Below are positions 32,084-41,783 of a DNA stretch of 64,000 nucleotides, piece by piece (the stretch's first letter is position 1; each line of letters starts with the position of its first letter). Origin of the DNA: Tunturiibacter empetritectus (GTDB lineage: Bacteria > Acidobacteriota > Terriglobia > Terriglobales > Acidobacteriaceae); contig NZ_JACCCU010000003.1 in NCBI RefSeq assembly GCF_013410875.1, forward strand, positions 372,001 through 436,000, given 5' to 3'. Below the pieces are notes generated by a model. The model searched no databases. It worked only from the letters and a program-made list of their open reading frames with translations, and was not told the origin of the DNA. A program made the translations under genes and the position numbers.

Positions 32084-33525
32084 TGGCGACTAAAGGACCC
32101 ATGCAGGACCCGAGCGTCGATCCCATGATCGACCCGCGTACCGGCGAATACGCGGTAATCGCGCCGGGCCATAACTTCAAGTCGGTGACGCAGAAGATTG
32201 CGGGTATCGTGCTGACGTCGAACACTCCGCTGGGCTGGTTCTTTGGCCTGATGGTGGGTGGCGGCGTTGCGATGGGTGTGGTGGTCGGCTGTACCTGGCT
32301 GTTCCTAAAGGGCGTCGGAATCTGGGGCGTCACGATTCCGGGCGCATGGGGATTCGCCATCATCAACTTTGTGTGGTGGATCGGTATCGGCCACGCGGGC
32401 ACGCTGATCTCTGCGATTCTTCTTTTGTTCAAGCAGACCTGGCGTAACTCGATCAATCGGTTTGCTGAGGCGATGACCATCTTCGCGGTGGTCTGCGCAG
32501 GAACGTTTCCGCTTATTCACGTTGGGCGTCCGTGGCTGGCGTACTGGCTCTTCCCTTATCCAAACACGATGAACGTGTGGCCGCAGTTCCGCAGCCCGCT
32601 GGCCTGGGACGTCTTTGCGGTTTCGACGTATGCCTCGATCTCAATCATCTTCTGGTATATCGGAATGATTCCCGACTTTGGGACGCTGCGCGACCGGGCT
32701 ACGATGCCGGCGGCGAAGTACTTCTATGGGATGCTGTCGCTGGGCTGGCGTGGTTCGACCCGGCACTGGATTCGTTATGAGTCGGCTTCCCTGCTGCTGG
32801 CGGGTCTTTCGACTCCGCTGGTGCTCTCGGTACACACGGTCATCAGCTTCGACTTCGCGGTGGCGGCGCTGGCGGGGTGGCACACGACGATCTTCCCGCC
32901 CTACTTCGTTGCGGGTGCTGTGTACTCAGGTTTTGCCATGGTGCTGACGCTGGCGATTCCGATCCGCAAGTTCTACCACATGGAAGATCTGGTTACGCTG
33001 CGGCACCTGGACAATATGGCGAAGGTGATGCTGGCGACGGGCTCGATTGTGGCCTACGGCTATGGCATGGAGGTCTTCATGGCATGGTTTTCGGCCAGCC
33101 ACTGGGAGTTCTTCATGATGTGGAACCGTATGTTTGGGCCGATGGGCTGGGCGTACTGGATCCTGATTCTGACTAACATTGCGATTCCGCTGACGACGCT
33201 CTGGTCGCGCAAGCTGCGGGTGAACGTGACGTTCCTGTTTATCCTGTCGCTGATCGTAAATACAGGGATGTGGTTTGAGCGCTTTGTCATCGTTGTTACC
33301 AGCCTCTACCGCGAGTATCTGCCTTCGAGCTGGGGTACCTACCGCGCGACGAAGTGGGACTACATGATTTACGTGGGAACGATGGGCCTGTTTACGTTCC
33401 TGTTCTTCCTGTTTGTTCGGTTCCTGCCGATGATTCCGATGTCCGAGATTCGAATGATGCTGCCGCAGACGAAGGTAACGCCTGGCGGAGCCAATGCCGA
33501 AACGATCAGTGAGGAGTCCGCCTAA
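32083..33525 (+). CDS. actC: ACIII subunit ActC, NrfD-like quinol-binding membrane protein
   Basis: A 480-residue integral membrane protein of the NrfD/PsrC family with about ten TM segments (for example GVAMGVVVGCTWLFLKGVGI, WWIGIGHAGTLISAILLLF, TIFAVVCAGTFPLIHVGRPWL). The conserved HAGT and HVGRPW region lies at the quinol site near the periplasmic face in solved ACIII structures. The start ATG overlaps the actB stop (TAATG), as does its own stop with actD, so translation is coupled. Confidence 0.94.
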   Translation: MATKGPMQDPSVDPMIDPRTGEYAVIAPGHNFKSVTQKIAGIVLTSNTPLGWFFGLMVGGGVAMGVVVGCTWLFLKGVGIWGVTIPGAWGFAIINFVWWIGIGHAGTLISAILLLFKQTWRNSINRFAEAMTIFAVVCAGTFPLIHVGRPWLAYWLFPYPNTMNVWPQFRSPLAWDVFAVSTYASISIIFWYIGMIPDFGTLRDRATMPAAKYFYGMLSLGWRGSTRHWIRYESASLLLAGLSTPLVLSVHTVISFDFAVAALAGWHTTIFPPYFVAGAVYSGFAMVLTLAIPIRKFYHMEDLVTLRHLDNMAKVMLATGSIVAYGYGMEVFMAWFSASHWEFFMMWNRMFGPMGWAYWILILTNIAIPLTTLWSRKLRVNVTFLFILSLIVNTGMWFERFVIVVTSLYREYLPSSWGTYRATKWDYMIYVGTMGLFTFLFFLFVRFLPMIPMSEIRMMLPQTKVTPGGANAETISEESA

Positions 33526-34067
33526 TGCCGCCGCGCGAAGGAATTTACGGAATGCTGGCCGAGTTTAATACGCCCAGCGAGTTAGTGTATGCGACTCAAG
33601 AGGCGCATCGTGCGGGCTATCGACGCATGGAGTGCTACACGCCGTATCCGGTGGAAGAGGCGGCTGAGGCGCTGCACTTCCATAAGACGCGGGTGCCGAT
33701 GGTGTGCCTGATCGGCGGATTGATGGGGGTAACGACGGCGTTTCTGATGGAGACCTGGATCAATGTGTGGGCCTATCCGCTGAACATCGCTGGCCGTCCT
33801 CTATTTTCGTGGCCTGCGTTTATCATTCCCGCCTACGAGTGGACGATTTTATTCGCTGGTTTTTCGGCGGCTCTCGGAATGATTGCGCTGAACGGCTTGC
33901 CGCAGCTCTATCATCCGGTCTTCAACGCGCCGAACTTCAGGAATGGCGCGACGACCGATAAGTTTTTCCTGTGTCTCGAGGCGGTTGATCCGAAGTTCTC
34001 GTTGAGCGAGACGCGGACGTTTCTTGAGCAGTTCCCTGCGGTCTCCGTGGTGGAGGTGGATCATTAA
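33525..34067 (+). CDS. actD: ACIII subunit ActD (DUF3341)
   Basis: A 180-residue protein with a cytosolic N-terminal ferredoxin-fold-like domain (GMLAEFNTPSELVYATQEAHRAGYRRMECYTPYPVEEA) and two TM helices (VCLIGGLMGVTTAFLMETWI, IPAYEWTILFAGFSAALGMIAL), the DUF3341 layout of ActD. It has no cofactor and stabilises the membrane arm by contact with ActC and ActF. Confidence 0.93.
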   Translation: MPPREGIYGMLAEFNTPSELVYATQEAHRAGYRRMECYTPYPVEEAAEALHFHKTRVPMVCLIGGLMGVTTAFLMETWINVWAYPLNIAGRPLFSWPAFIIPAYEWTILFAGFSAALGMIALNGLPQLYHPVFNAPNFRNGATTDKFFLCLEAVDPKFSLSETRTFLEQFPAVSVVEVDH

Positions 34068-34074
34068 TACGCAA

Positions 34075-34857
34075 GTGAGATTGACATCCCGACGCCTTGG
34101 CCTCGCCGCAGCAGCATTGTCTCTGCTGGTGGTGACGGGCTGCCGTCAGGATATGCATAATCAGCCGAAGTTTTATCCGCAACGTGGCACGGACTTCTAT
34201 GCGGATGGCCGTTCGGTGCGTCCGCAGGTCGAGGATACGGTTGCTCGGAATCAGCTCCATGAAGATGCCTATTTCTATACCGGGCTGGTAAATGGAAAAG
34301 AGGGTGATGGTATGCCCTTCCCGGCGACCATGCAGGTGCTCGAGCGGGGGCAGGAGCGTTACAACGTCTACTGCACGCCGTGCCACTCGCGGGTTGGCAA
34401 TGGGATTGGCATGATTGTGCAGCGCGGGTACTCGAAGGCCGGCAGCTTTCATTCGGCTCGGCTCGAGACTGCGCCGCTGGGACACTTCTTTCATGTGATC
34501 TCGAATGGGTATGGTTCCATGCCTGACTATTCGGCGCAGATTGTGCCGGCAGATCGCTGGGCGATTGTCGCTTATATCAAGGCATTGCAGCTGAGCCAGA
34601 AGGCGACACAGGCTGACGTGGCGTCCGGCGCTCATGTTGAGCCGCTTGCTAGCATCGCCGAACGGGAGGGTTTGCCGGCCTCCTTCGCCGATGAGTGGGT
34701 GCTACCGCCAACGGCTGTGACGGGCACGCCAGACAATGGACTTTATGTGCTCCCTGTCACAGGCGCCGGAGCTGCTGGAACTACGGCGGCTGCTCCATCA
34801 CGAAACAACGCAGCTGCGCCGGCGGCGTCTGCCGGAAAAACCGCACCGAAGCAGTAA
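34075..34857 (+). CDS. actE: ACIII subunit ActE, monohaem cytochrome c lipoprotein
   Basis: About 260 residues. A GTG at 34075 gives a clean lipoprotein signal (RRLGLAAAALSLLVVTGC, lipobox VTGC); a TTG at 34024 would overlap actD by 44 bp. A single haem site CTPCH lies in YNVYCTPCHSRVGNG, with a later Met in YGSMPDYS as distal ligand. ActE is the exit cytochrome that hands electrons from ACIII to the oxidase, here probably directly to the cytochrome domain of CoxB. The C-terminal tail is Ala/Thr/Pro-rich. Confidence 0.92.
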   Translation: MRLTSRRLGLAAAALSLLVVTGCRQDMHNQPKFYPQRGTDFYADGRSVRPQVEDTVARNQLHEDAYFYTGLVNGKEGDGMPFPATMQVLERGQERYNVYCTPCHSRVGNGIGMIVQRGYSKAGSFHSARLETAPLGHFFHVISNGYGSMPDYSAQIVPADRWAIVAYIKALQLSQKATQADVASGAHVEPLASIAEREGLPASFADEWVLPPTAVTGTPDNGLYVLPVTGAGAAGTTAAAPSRNNAAAPAASAGKTAPKQ

Positions 34858-34890
34858 CCTCGGAAGCTTCCGAACGAAGGCTTGAAACGC

Positions 34891-36225
34891 ATGTCATCTG
34901 GACACGAACATAACGGCGGGCAACACGATCACTCCCACCACGGGCCGCGAGTACTGCCTGCGTCGCTTGCTGCGCCGGAGATTCTCTCGGCGTGGCGGAT
35001 GCGCGCATTGATTGTCTTTGCGGTTGCCTCGATTCTGTCGATCTTCTTCGCCTTCACCCACGAGGGAAAGAATCATATCCTCCGCGCCTACCTGTTGGGC
35101 TATATGATCTGCTTCAGCTTTGCGGGTGGTGGGCTGGTGATGTTGATGCTGCAGTATGTCAGCGGAGGCAAGTGGGGCCTGCTGCTTCGGCGCCCGCTAG
35201 AGGCGATGTCGCGCACGATCTGGCTGGTGGGCCTTATGTTCGTGCCGATCATCTTCCTGTGGAAGCATCTGTATCAGTGGGCAGCGTTCCCGACAGCTGG
35301 AGCCGTGGCTCAGGCGTTGTCGAATCATGCCGTGTCGCTTGAGCAGGCGATGACGCTCAACGACAAGAGGGCCATGTTGAATCCGGCAGCCGCAATCTTC
35401 CAGACGGTCGTGATCTTTGCGATCCTCGGCCTGTTCGTGTTTCTACTGAACAAATGGTCGCTTCAGCGCGACGCCGATCCAGCGCGCGGGACTGAGCCAA
35501 GCTTTGATCGCTGGCGGGTGAAGTTTGAAAATCTGAGCGGCATTGGCATTTTGATCTACGTCATTCTGCTCACTGATGGCGCGATCGTCTGGATCAAGTC
35601 ACTGGACATTACCTGGTACTCGTCGATCTGGGGGCTGCAGTTCTTGGTCGGACAAGGGTACGCGGTACTCGCGCTCGGGATCCTGACGGTGATTCTGCTG
35701 TCGCGGTTTGAGCCGATGAAGACGATGCTGAGGGCGACGGAGCAGCACGACCTGGGCAAGCTGGCGTTCGCATTTGTGATGCTCAACATCTACCTTTGCT
35801 TTGCCGAGTTCCTGATCATCTGGTCGGGCAACGTGCCGGACGAGATTCCCTGGTACCTGAATCGAATTCATGGTGGATGGTGGTATGTCTGCTCTCTGGA
35901 CTTCATCTGCCATTGGCTGATTCCCTTCTGCCTGCTGTTGTCCCGCGATTTGAAGCGGAACAAGCAGAAGATGATCTGGCTGACGTGCTTCATGATCTTT
36001 GCGCGCTGCGTGGATATGTTCTGGCTGATTGAGCCAAACTTCGCTGATGCCGCGGGTAATCTTCACCTCGCCGGGAATGTTGGAATTCTTGCCTATATCA
36101 CTGTGCCCGTAGCTGTGATCTCGCTGTGGGCGGCTTACTACATGACGCAACTGCAAGCACGTCCTTTGCTCAATGTGAACGATCCTCACGTTGAAGAGAT
36201 GTTGGAGCCTGAACATGCCCACTAA
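34891..36225 (+). CDS. actF: ACIII subunit ActF, NrfD-like/quinol oxidoreductase membrane protein
   Basis: 444 residues from the ATG at 34891 (an in-frame TTG is 9 bp upstream). A His-rich N-terminus (HEHNGGQHDHSHHG) is followed by about ten TMs, including ALIVFAVASILSIFFAFTH, YMICFSFAGGGLVMLMLQY, TIWLVGLMFVPIIFLW and WICHWLIPF-type helices. ActF is a structural homologue of ActC with a proposed proton path. The stop overlaps the next gene by 11 bp. Confidence 0.92.
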   Translation: MSSGHEHNGGQHDHSHHGPRVLPASLAAPEILSAWRMRALIVFAVASILSIFFAFTHEGKNHILRAYLLGYMICFSFAGGGLVMLMLQYVSGGKWGLLLRRPLEAMSRTIWLVGLMFVPIIFLWKHLYQWAAFPTAGAVAQALSNHAVSLEQAMTLNDKRAMLNPAAAIFQTVVIFAILGLFVFLLNKWSLQRDADPARGTEPSFDRWRVKFENLSGIGILIYVILLTDGAIVWIKSLDITWYSSIWGLQFLVGQGYAVLALGILTVILLSRFEPMKTMLRATEQHDLGKLAFAFVMLNIYLCFAEFLIIWSGNVPDEIPWYLNRIHGGWWYVCSLDFICHWLIPFCLLLSRDLKRNKQKMIWLTCFMIFARCVDMFWLIEPNFADAAGNLHLAGNVGILAYITVPVAVISLWAAYYMTQLQARPLLNVNDPHVEEMLEPEHAH

Positions 36226-36907
36226 CGATCACGAGATGCATCAAACGCCCGGCCCGCACGACCAGCATGTTCGCGATGCTGACTCGCCGGGATATGAGAC
36301 GACCGACGTCAACGCCGGCGGTGTGGCTGTGTTTCTGGCTGGCCTGTTCGGGTTCGTGCTGGTCTTCTTTGTCTTCTGCTTTGTGATGGGTAAGGTCATC
36401 AACTCGGCGATTGAAAAATCGGATGGGCCAACGACCAAGTGGAACAAGCTGTCGGACTTTGCTGGTGCGGAGACGACCAACGGCAAACGTCAGGACCTGG
36501 CCAGCAACCCGGAGATGCAGCAGAAAGAGTTTCAGCAGATGACGTCGACCTTTCCGGAGCCACGCCTGGATATCGATGACGGCAACCAGGCGACGGCAGA
36601 TATGCATGCCCGCGAGGATCTGCTGCTTGACAACTACAGCGTAACTCCTGCGGAGAATGGCTCGATTCGGATTCCTATCTCTCGTGCGATGGAGTTGATC
36701 GCGCAGCGTGGCTTGCCGGTCAACAGCCAGGCAGCAGCAGCTACCGTAGAGATGGCTGGAGATGAGAAGCCGGTGGTTTTGGCTCCGTTGACCTCGGGAT
36801 TTGCCCGGACTGGATATGAGCTTGAGGTTATCGAAGCGCGGGAACAAAAGATGAGCTATGGCAAAGCGGAAGCAGCTAGCCAGGCAGAGCTTACTCCAAC
36901 GAAGTAA
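36215..36907 (+). CDS. Single-TM protein of the ACIII-cox operon (function unknown)
   Basis: 230 residues from the ATG overlapping the actF 3' end. A His/Asp-rich cytosolic start, one TM (AGGVAVFLAGLFGFVLVFFVFCFVMG, about 37-60) and a periplasmic-side domain ending with the motif IRIPISRAMELIAQRGLPV, then a low-complexity tail. It has no haem, Cys pair or metal site. Its place between actF and sco suggests an assembly or docking factor for the ACIII-caa3 supercomplex; it might replace the small ActG subunit of other species. I do not recognise a named family. Confidence 0.75.
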   Translation: MPTNDHEMHQTPGPHDQHVRDADSPGYETTDVNAGGVAVFLAGLFGFVLVFFVFCFVMGKVINSAIEKSDGPTTKWNKLSDFAGAETTNGKRQDLASNPEMQQKEFQQMTSTFPEPRLDIDDGNQATADMHAREDLLLDNYSVTPAENGSIRIPISRAMELIAQRGLPVNSQAAAATVEMAGDEKPVVLAPLTSGFARTGYELEVIEAREQKMSYGKAEAASQAELTPTK

Positions 36908-36943
36908 AGAGTTTGCTCAGGCAGATTTAGCATAGAGAGATAT

Positions 36944-37849
36944 ATGAGATACGGGCGAACAATTCGGGGTGGGTGGCAGGCGGCGATTTTCTGCTGCGCG
37001 CTGTTGAGCGCCCCCCTGTTTGCCCAGGTCACTAGCTATGGCGATAAGCAGAGTGGCGATAACTCCGGCGATCAGCTGCCGCAGGTGCTGCAGAAGGTTG
37101 GGGTTTCGCAGCATCTGAACCAACAACTTCCACTGGACGCTTCGTTTGTGGACGACACAGGGAAGACTGTAAAGCTGGGGGACTACTTTGGAAAACACCC
37201 TGCAATCCTTTCGTTGGTTTATTACAACTGCCCCATGCTGTGCTCTGAGGAACTGGACGGATTGACCAGTGCGCTGGAGATGGTGAAGCTAACGCCTGGG
37301 AAGGACTTCGATGTGGTCATCATCAGCATCGATCCGAGCGAGACGCCGGAGACTGCAGCTGCGAAGAAGGCTTTTTATGTAAAGCGCTACGGGCGTCCGG
37401 AGACTGCCCCCGGCTGGCACTTCCTTACGGGGCAACGGCCGGCGATCGATGCGGTCACGAATGCGGTCGGTTTTGGATATGTCAAGGTTCCGGGACCCGA
37501 TGGCAAGCTGACGCAGTTCGCGCACGCCAGCTCGATTGAGATTGTTACGACAGACGGAAAGCTGGCGCAGTACTACCTCGGCGTGGAGTACTCCCCGAAG
37601 GACATACTGCTGGGCTTGATTGATGCTTCGGGCAACAAGATTGGTTCTCCGGTTGCGAACATTTTGACCTACTGCTATCACTACGATCCGCAGACGAACA
37701 AGCAATCCCTAAGAATCGCCCGCGTGGTGCAGCTCGGCGGGATCGTAACGGTGGCAGGGCTTGGCGGATTCATGTTTTTGATGTTCCGGAAAGATGTCAA
37801 CTCCGCGCGCGAACACGACCTGACTAAGAAAGAAACGGATAAAGGGTAA
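36944..37849 (+). CDS. SCO1/SenC copper chaperone for cytochrome oxidase
   Basis: A 301-residue protein with a signal sequence (AAIFCCALLSAPLFAQ), a thioredoxin-like domain with the copper site YYNCPMLCSEEL (CxxxC, about 90-94) and a downstream His in FAHASSIEIV, and a C-terminal TM (IVTVAGLGGFMFLMF). Sco proteins deliver copper to the CuA centre of subunit II, whose gene starts 2 bp downstream. The C-terminal anchor, in addition to the signal peptide, is unusual but seen in related operons. Confidence 0.92.
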   Translation: MRYGRTIRGGWQAAIFCCALLSAPLFAQVTSYGDKQSGDNSGDQLPQVLQKVGVSQHLNQQLPLDASFVDDTGKTVKLGDYFGKHPAILSLVYYNCPMLCSEELDGLTSALEMVKLTPGKDFDVVIISIDPSETPETAAAKKAFYVKRYGRPETAPGWHFLTGQRPAIDAVTNAVGFGYVKVPGPDGKLTQFAHASSIEIVTTDGKLAQYYLGVEYSPKDILLGLIDASGNKIGSPVANILTYCYHYDPQTNKQSLRIARVVQLGGIVTVAGLGGFMFLMFRKDVNSAREHDLTKKETDKG

Positions 37850-37851
37850 CG

Positions 37852-38895
37852 ATGCATATCAGTCCAGTCCTGTGGCAATTTTTGGTGAAGTGGCTCAACG
37901 CTTCGGCGCTGTTTCCGCGCGAGGCGTCGACCATCGCGCCCTACGCTGACGCGCTCTACTTCTTCCTGCTGTTGATCACGGTGGTTGGTCTGGTGCTGGT
38001 AGGCGTCCTGGTCTTCGGCTTCTCGATTCGCTATCGCAAGGAGAAGCACCCGGTCGCGGTCCAGGTGGAAGGCTCGACGCTGCTTGAGGCGACCTGGACC
38101 ATCATTCCTCTCGCTCTGTTCCTGATTGTGTTTGTCTGGGGCGCATTGTTGTACTTCCGCATCTACAATCCCCCGACCAATGCGATGAATATCTATGTGG
38201 TCGGCAAGCAGTGGATGTGGAAGGCGGAGCATCCCGGCGGGCAGCACGAGATCAACGCGCTACATGTGCCAACCGGTCGTCCCGTGCAGTTGACGATGAT
38301 CTCGCAGGATGTGTTTCACAGCTTTTCTATTCCCGACTTCCGCGTAAAGCGCGAGGTGATTCCGGGGCGCTACTCGACGGTCTGGTTCCAGGCCACAACT
38401 CCGGGAACTTACCATATCTTCTGCACGCAATATTGCGGGACGAATCACTCGGCGATGATTGGCGAAGTCACTGTATTGAGTCCGGATGACTACGACAAGT
38501 GGACACAGGAGTCCACCAGCGGGATGTCGCTAGCTCAAAATGGCGAGAGGCTCTTTGCCAGCATGGGGTGCAATGCATGCCATTCGGGTAGTGCGGCGGC
38601 TCGCGGGCCAAATCTTGCGGGTGTTTACGGCTCGAAGCTGCAACTGGCCAGCGGGTCGCAGGTTCTGGTCAACGACGCCTATCTGCGTGACTCGATCCTG
38701 AATCCGTCACAACATATTACGGCTGGATATGCGCCGATTATGCCGACCTATCAGGGACAGATCAGTGAAGACGGCCTGATCGATCTGGTCGAGTACATCA
38801 AAGCTATGCAGAACAACTACCGTGTGCAGCAGACGCTGACCACGTCACAGTCGAACCAAGCGGCGCCGACAACGCCAGGGACGGTGAAGCCATGA
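37852..38895 (+). CDS. coxB: Cytochrome c oxidase subunit II with fused cytochrome c (caa3 type)
   Basis: A 347-residue protein. Two TMs ([23 protein letters not shown] and [22 protein letters not shown]) precede the cupredoxin domain with [25 protein letters not shown] and the CuA ligands [13 protein letters not shown] class I cytochrome c domain is fused at the C-terminus, haem site CNACH near residue 240 with Met in APIMPTYQG. This fused domain accepts electrons from ActE and feeds CuA. The stop overlaps coxA (ATGA). Confidence 0.95.
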   Translation: MHISPVLWQFLVKWLNASALFPREASTIAPYADALYFFLLLITVVGLVLVGVLVFGFSIRYRKEKHPVAVQVEGSTLLEATWTIIPLALFLIVFVWGALLYFRIYNPPTNAMNIYVVGKQWMWKAEHPGGQHEINALHVPTGRPVQLTMISQDVFHSFSIPDFRVKREVIPGRYSTVWFQATTPGTYHIFCTQYCGTNHSAMIGEVTVLSPDDYDKWTQESTSGMSLAQNGERLFASMGCNACHSGSAAARGPNLAGVYGSKLQLASGSQVLVNDAYLRDSILNPSQHITAGYAPIMPTYQGQISEDGLIDLVEYIKAMQNNYRVQQTLTTSQSNQAAPTTPGTVKP

Positions 38896-40562
38896 GTGCA
38901 ACCCACACAATCGTCAACCTGCCTGATCAGAGAACGGCTACGCTTCCGAAGCGTAACTATTTGAACAATGAGGATGGGCTGCTCAGCTGGTTGTTTACTG
39001 GCGACCACAAGCGCATTGCGATCCTATATCTGATCTCGATCACGTTCTTCTTCTTCATCGGGGGTGCGTTTGCGGGTCTCATCAGGCTTGAACTGCTGAC
39101 ACCACAACCCGATCTGGTGGCTTCAGATACATACAATAAGTTTTTCTCCATGCACGGCATCATCATGATCTTTCTCTTTCTGGTTCCGTCGGTACCGGCG
39201 ACCTTGGGGAACTTTCTGATACCGATTATGATCGGCGCGAAGGACCTGGCGTTTCCAAAAGTGAATCTGCTGAGTTGGTACCTGTACTGGATTGGCGGGT
39301 TGTTCACGATGGCCGCACTCGTTCTGGGTGGCGTAGATACGGGCTGGACGTTTACTACTCCTCTGTCGACGCATTATCTGAACACCCACGTAGTGACAGC
39401 CGCCACGGGGGTCTTCATCATTGGATTTTCGTCGATCTTTACTGGATTGAACTTCATCGTTACGCTGCATCGGATGCGAGCGCCTGGCATGACATGGTTC
39501 CGACTGCCGCTGTTCTGCTGGTCGAATTATGCGGCGTCCATTCTGATGGTGCTTGGCACTCCGGTTTTGGCGATTACGTTGGTTCTAGTTGCGCTCGAGA
39601 GACTTGTCGGTATCGGCGTCTTCGATCCGACTAAGGGTGGCGATCCGCTCCTGTTTCAGCATCTTTTCTGGTTCTATTCTCACCCTGCGGTATACATCAT
39701 GATTCTGCCGGGTATGGGTGTGATCTCTGAGGTGATTAGTACCTTTAGTCGCAAGCGGGTGTTCGGTTATACGGCGGTCGCATTCTCGTCGGTGGCGATT
39801 GCTCTGTTCGGTTTCTTTGTCTGGGCTCACCACATGTTCATCATGGGTGTGTCGAACTACTCGGCACTCGTGTTCTCTCTGCTGACCATGCTTGTGGCGG
39901 TACCTTCTGCAATCAAGATCTTCAACTGGGCGTTTACGCTGCAGAAGGGATCGATCACTTTTGAGACTCCAATGCTTTATGCATTTGGGTTTCTGGGGCT
40001 GTTCACGATTGGTGGTATGACGGGAGTGTTTTTGGGCGCCTTGGGCATGGACATCCATCTGACAGAGACGTACTTTATTGTTGCTCACTTTCACTTTGTG
40101 ATGGTGGGTGGGATGTTGATGGCGTTTCTTGCGGGTATCCACTTCTGGTGGCCGAAGATGACCGGGCGTATGTATCCTGAGTCGCTCTCCAAGCTTGCCG
40201 CGGTAACGACCTTTATCGGATTCAACCTGACCTTCCTGCCGCAGTTCATTCTTGGCTACCTGGGAATGCCACGGCGCTACCATGCATATCCGCCCGAGTT
40301 CCAGGTGCTCAATGTACTGTCAACTGCGGGAGCTACCGTACTCGGTGTCGGTTATATGTTGCCGCTGCTGTACCTGGGGTGGTCGCTGAAGTATGGTGCG
40401 ATTGCAGGCAATAATCCATGGCAGGCCACCGGACTGGAGTGGCAGATTCAGTCGCCACCGCTGACAGAAAACTTTATCGAGACGCCCGTCGTTGATCATG
40501 AAGCTTATGACTACGAATGGCTCGCCCACAAGACTGCACAAGAGGTGACGACCGTTGGATAA
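38892..40562 (+). CDS. coxA: Cytochrome c oxidase subunit I (A2-type haem-copper oxidase)
   Basis: A 556-residue protein with twelve TMs. Haem and CuB ligands: His in [26 protein letters not shown], and [12 protein letters not shown]-channel entrance [13 protein letters not shown] and K-channel Lys in [10 protein letters not shown] are kept. The catalytic D-channel Glu of A1 enzymes (HPEVYI) is Ala, preceded by Tyr-Ser (YSHPAVYI), the hallmark of A2-type oxidases such as Rhodothermus caa3. It reduces O2 to water and pumps protons. It overlaps coxB and coxC. Confidence 0.96.
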   Translation: MSATHTIVNLPDQRTATLPKRNYLNNEDGLLSWLFTGDHKRIAILYLISITFFFFIGGAFAGLIRLELLTPQPDLVASDTYNKFFSMHGIIMIFLFLVPSVPATLGNFLIPIMIGAKDLAFPKVNLLSWYLYWIGGLFTMAALVLGGVDTGWTFTTPLSTHYLNTHVVTAATGVFIIGFSSIFTGLNFIVTLHRMRAPGMTWFRLPLFCWSNYAASILMVLGTPVLAITLVLVALERLVGIGVFDPTKGGDPLLFQHLFWFYSHPAVYIMILPGMGVISEVISTFSRKRVFGYTAVAFSSVAIALFGFFVWAHHMFIMGVSNYSALVFSLLTMLVAVPSAIKIFNWAFTLQKGSITFETPMLYAFGFLGLFTIGGMTGVFLGALGMDIHLTETYFIVAHFHFVMVGGMLMAFLAGIHFWWPKMTGRMYPESLSKLAAVTTFIGFNLTFLPQFILGYLGMPRRYHAYPPEFQVLNVLSTAGATVLGVGYMLPLLYLGWSLKYGAIAGNNPWQATGLEWQIQSPPLTENFIETPVVDHEAYDYEWLAHKTAQEVTTVG

Positions 40563-41319
40563 TGCGATCGTAGCTACGCATCCACACACGCACGAGACTG
40601 CGGTTGCGGCAGAACATGAGCACGTCGTTCTGCCACAGCACCGCCATCACTTTGAGACGAAGGAGCAGCAGCGCGAGGCTGCCACATTCGGCATGTGGCT
40701 GTTTCTGCTGACTGAGATCATGTTCTTTGGTGGTTTGTTTTTCGCCTACCTGCTGTACCGCAACTGGTACCATGATGCGTTCGTCGTGTCTTCCAATCAG
40801 CTCAGTATTCCTTTGGGCGCGGCTAACACCGCTATCCTTATCAGCTCGGGGTTCTTTATGGCGCTCGGGGTGTGGGCTGCGGAGGTGCAGAAGAAGGGGC
40901 TTCTTGTTCTTTTTCTGGTGCTCACGACCTTCTTTGGGGTCGCCTTTCTCGGGATCAAAGCGGTTGAGTATCACGAGAAGTGGGAGAAGCATCACATCCC
41001 AGGCGCACACTTTGATGTCTCCGAGTTCATCAATCCCCAGGCGTATGGATTGAAGGAGAAGCCGCTCGCACCGGATATGGCACAGAAGACGCAGGTCTTC
41101 TTCTTTCTCTATTTTGCGATGACGGGCATGCACGCGTTCCACATGATCCTGGGAATCGGGCTTTTGTTCTGGCTTACATGGCGTGCCAATCGGGGGGAGT
41201 TCTCGTCAGGATATGTCGCGCCTATCGAAAACTTCGGATTGTATTGGCACTTCGTGGATATTGTCTGGCTCTTTCTGTTCCCATTGCTTTATCTGATCAA
41301 CCGACACCCCGGCTCCTAG
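40555..41319 (+). CDS. coxC: Cytochrome c oxidase subunit III
   Basis: A 254-residue protein starting at a TTG that overlaps the coxA stop, with AGAGGTG 7 nt upstream. After a His-rich start come about six or seven TMs with the family motifs [54 protein letters not shown] and [22 protein letters not shown]. It supports subunit I and the D-channel. Its loop between TM4 and TM5 is longer than in minimal versions. Confidence 0.94.
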   Translation: MDNAIVATHPHTHETAVAAEHEHVVLPQHRHHFETKEQQREAATFGMWLFLLTEIMFFGGLFFAYLLYRNWYHDAFVVSSNQLSIPLGAANTAILISSGFFMALGVWAAEVQKKGLLVLFLVLTTFFGVAFLGIKAVEYHEKWEKHHIPGAHFDVSEFINPQAYGLKEKPLAPDMAQKTQVFFFLYFAMTGMHAFHMILGIGLLFWLTWRANRGEFSSGYVAPIENFGLYWHFVDIVWLFLFPLLYLINRHPGS

Positions 41320-41358
41320 CCGCGACTGCAACGCCGTTTTGGCTGGAAGGAGAAGACC

Positions 41359-41694
41359 ATGTCCGAGTATCACGATCCGTCGAATGTAATCAATCCGGAA
41401 CACGCCGATCATCACATCATCACGCCGGTGACCTATGGAATTGTTTTTGCCACCTTGCTGGTCTTTACCGGGATTACGGTAGGCGCGGCCTATGTCGATC
41501 TAGGGATCTTCAATCCAGTCGTCGCGCTAGCTATTGCGAGCTTTAAGGCTGTCGTCGTGATTCTGTTTTTCATGCACGTCAAGTATCAGTCCAACCTAAT
41601 TAAGCTGACGGTTGCCGCTGGATTTTTTACCTTTTTGGTATTGATCACCATGACGATGAGCGACTACATCAGCCGGGCGTGGGGACTCTGGTAA
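41359..41694 (+). CDS. Cytochrome c oxidase subunit IV (CtaF/CoxD type)
   Basis: A 111-residue protein with three TMs (GIVFATLLVFTGITVGAAYV, VVALAIASFKAVVVILFFMHVKY, LTVAAGFFTFLVLITMTMSDY). ASFKAVVVILFFMHVKYQ is the typical subunit IV signature of bacterial caa3/bo3 oxidases. The ATG is preceded by GAAGGAGAAG. It is the last gene of the respiratory operon; the photolyase gene starts 90 bp later. Confidence 0.92.
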   Translation: MSEYHDPSNVINPEHADHHIITPVTYGIVFATLLVFTGITVGAAYVDLGIFNPVVALAIASFKAVVVILFFMHVKYQSNLIKLTVAAGFFTFLVLITMTMSDYISRAWGLW

Positions 41695-41783
41695 CGCAAG
41701 TGGTTGTTACAGGGATGCGGCCTTCGGGTCGCATTTTTTGTTGCTGTCGAAGCTGTGTAGCCACATGCTCATATACTCGAGTT

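Noticed and set aside
41679-41783. Upstream extension of the photolyase
   Set aside because: Cys-rich sequence with no homology to class II photolyases; it overlaps the cox subunit IV gene.
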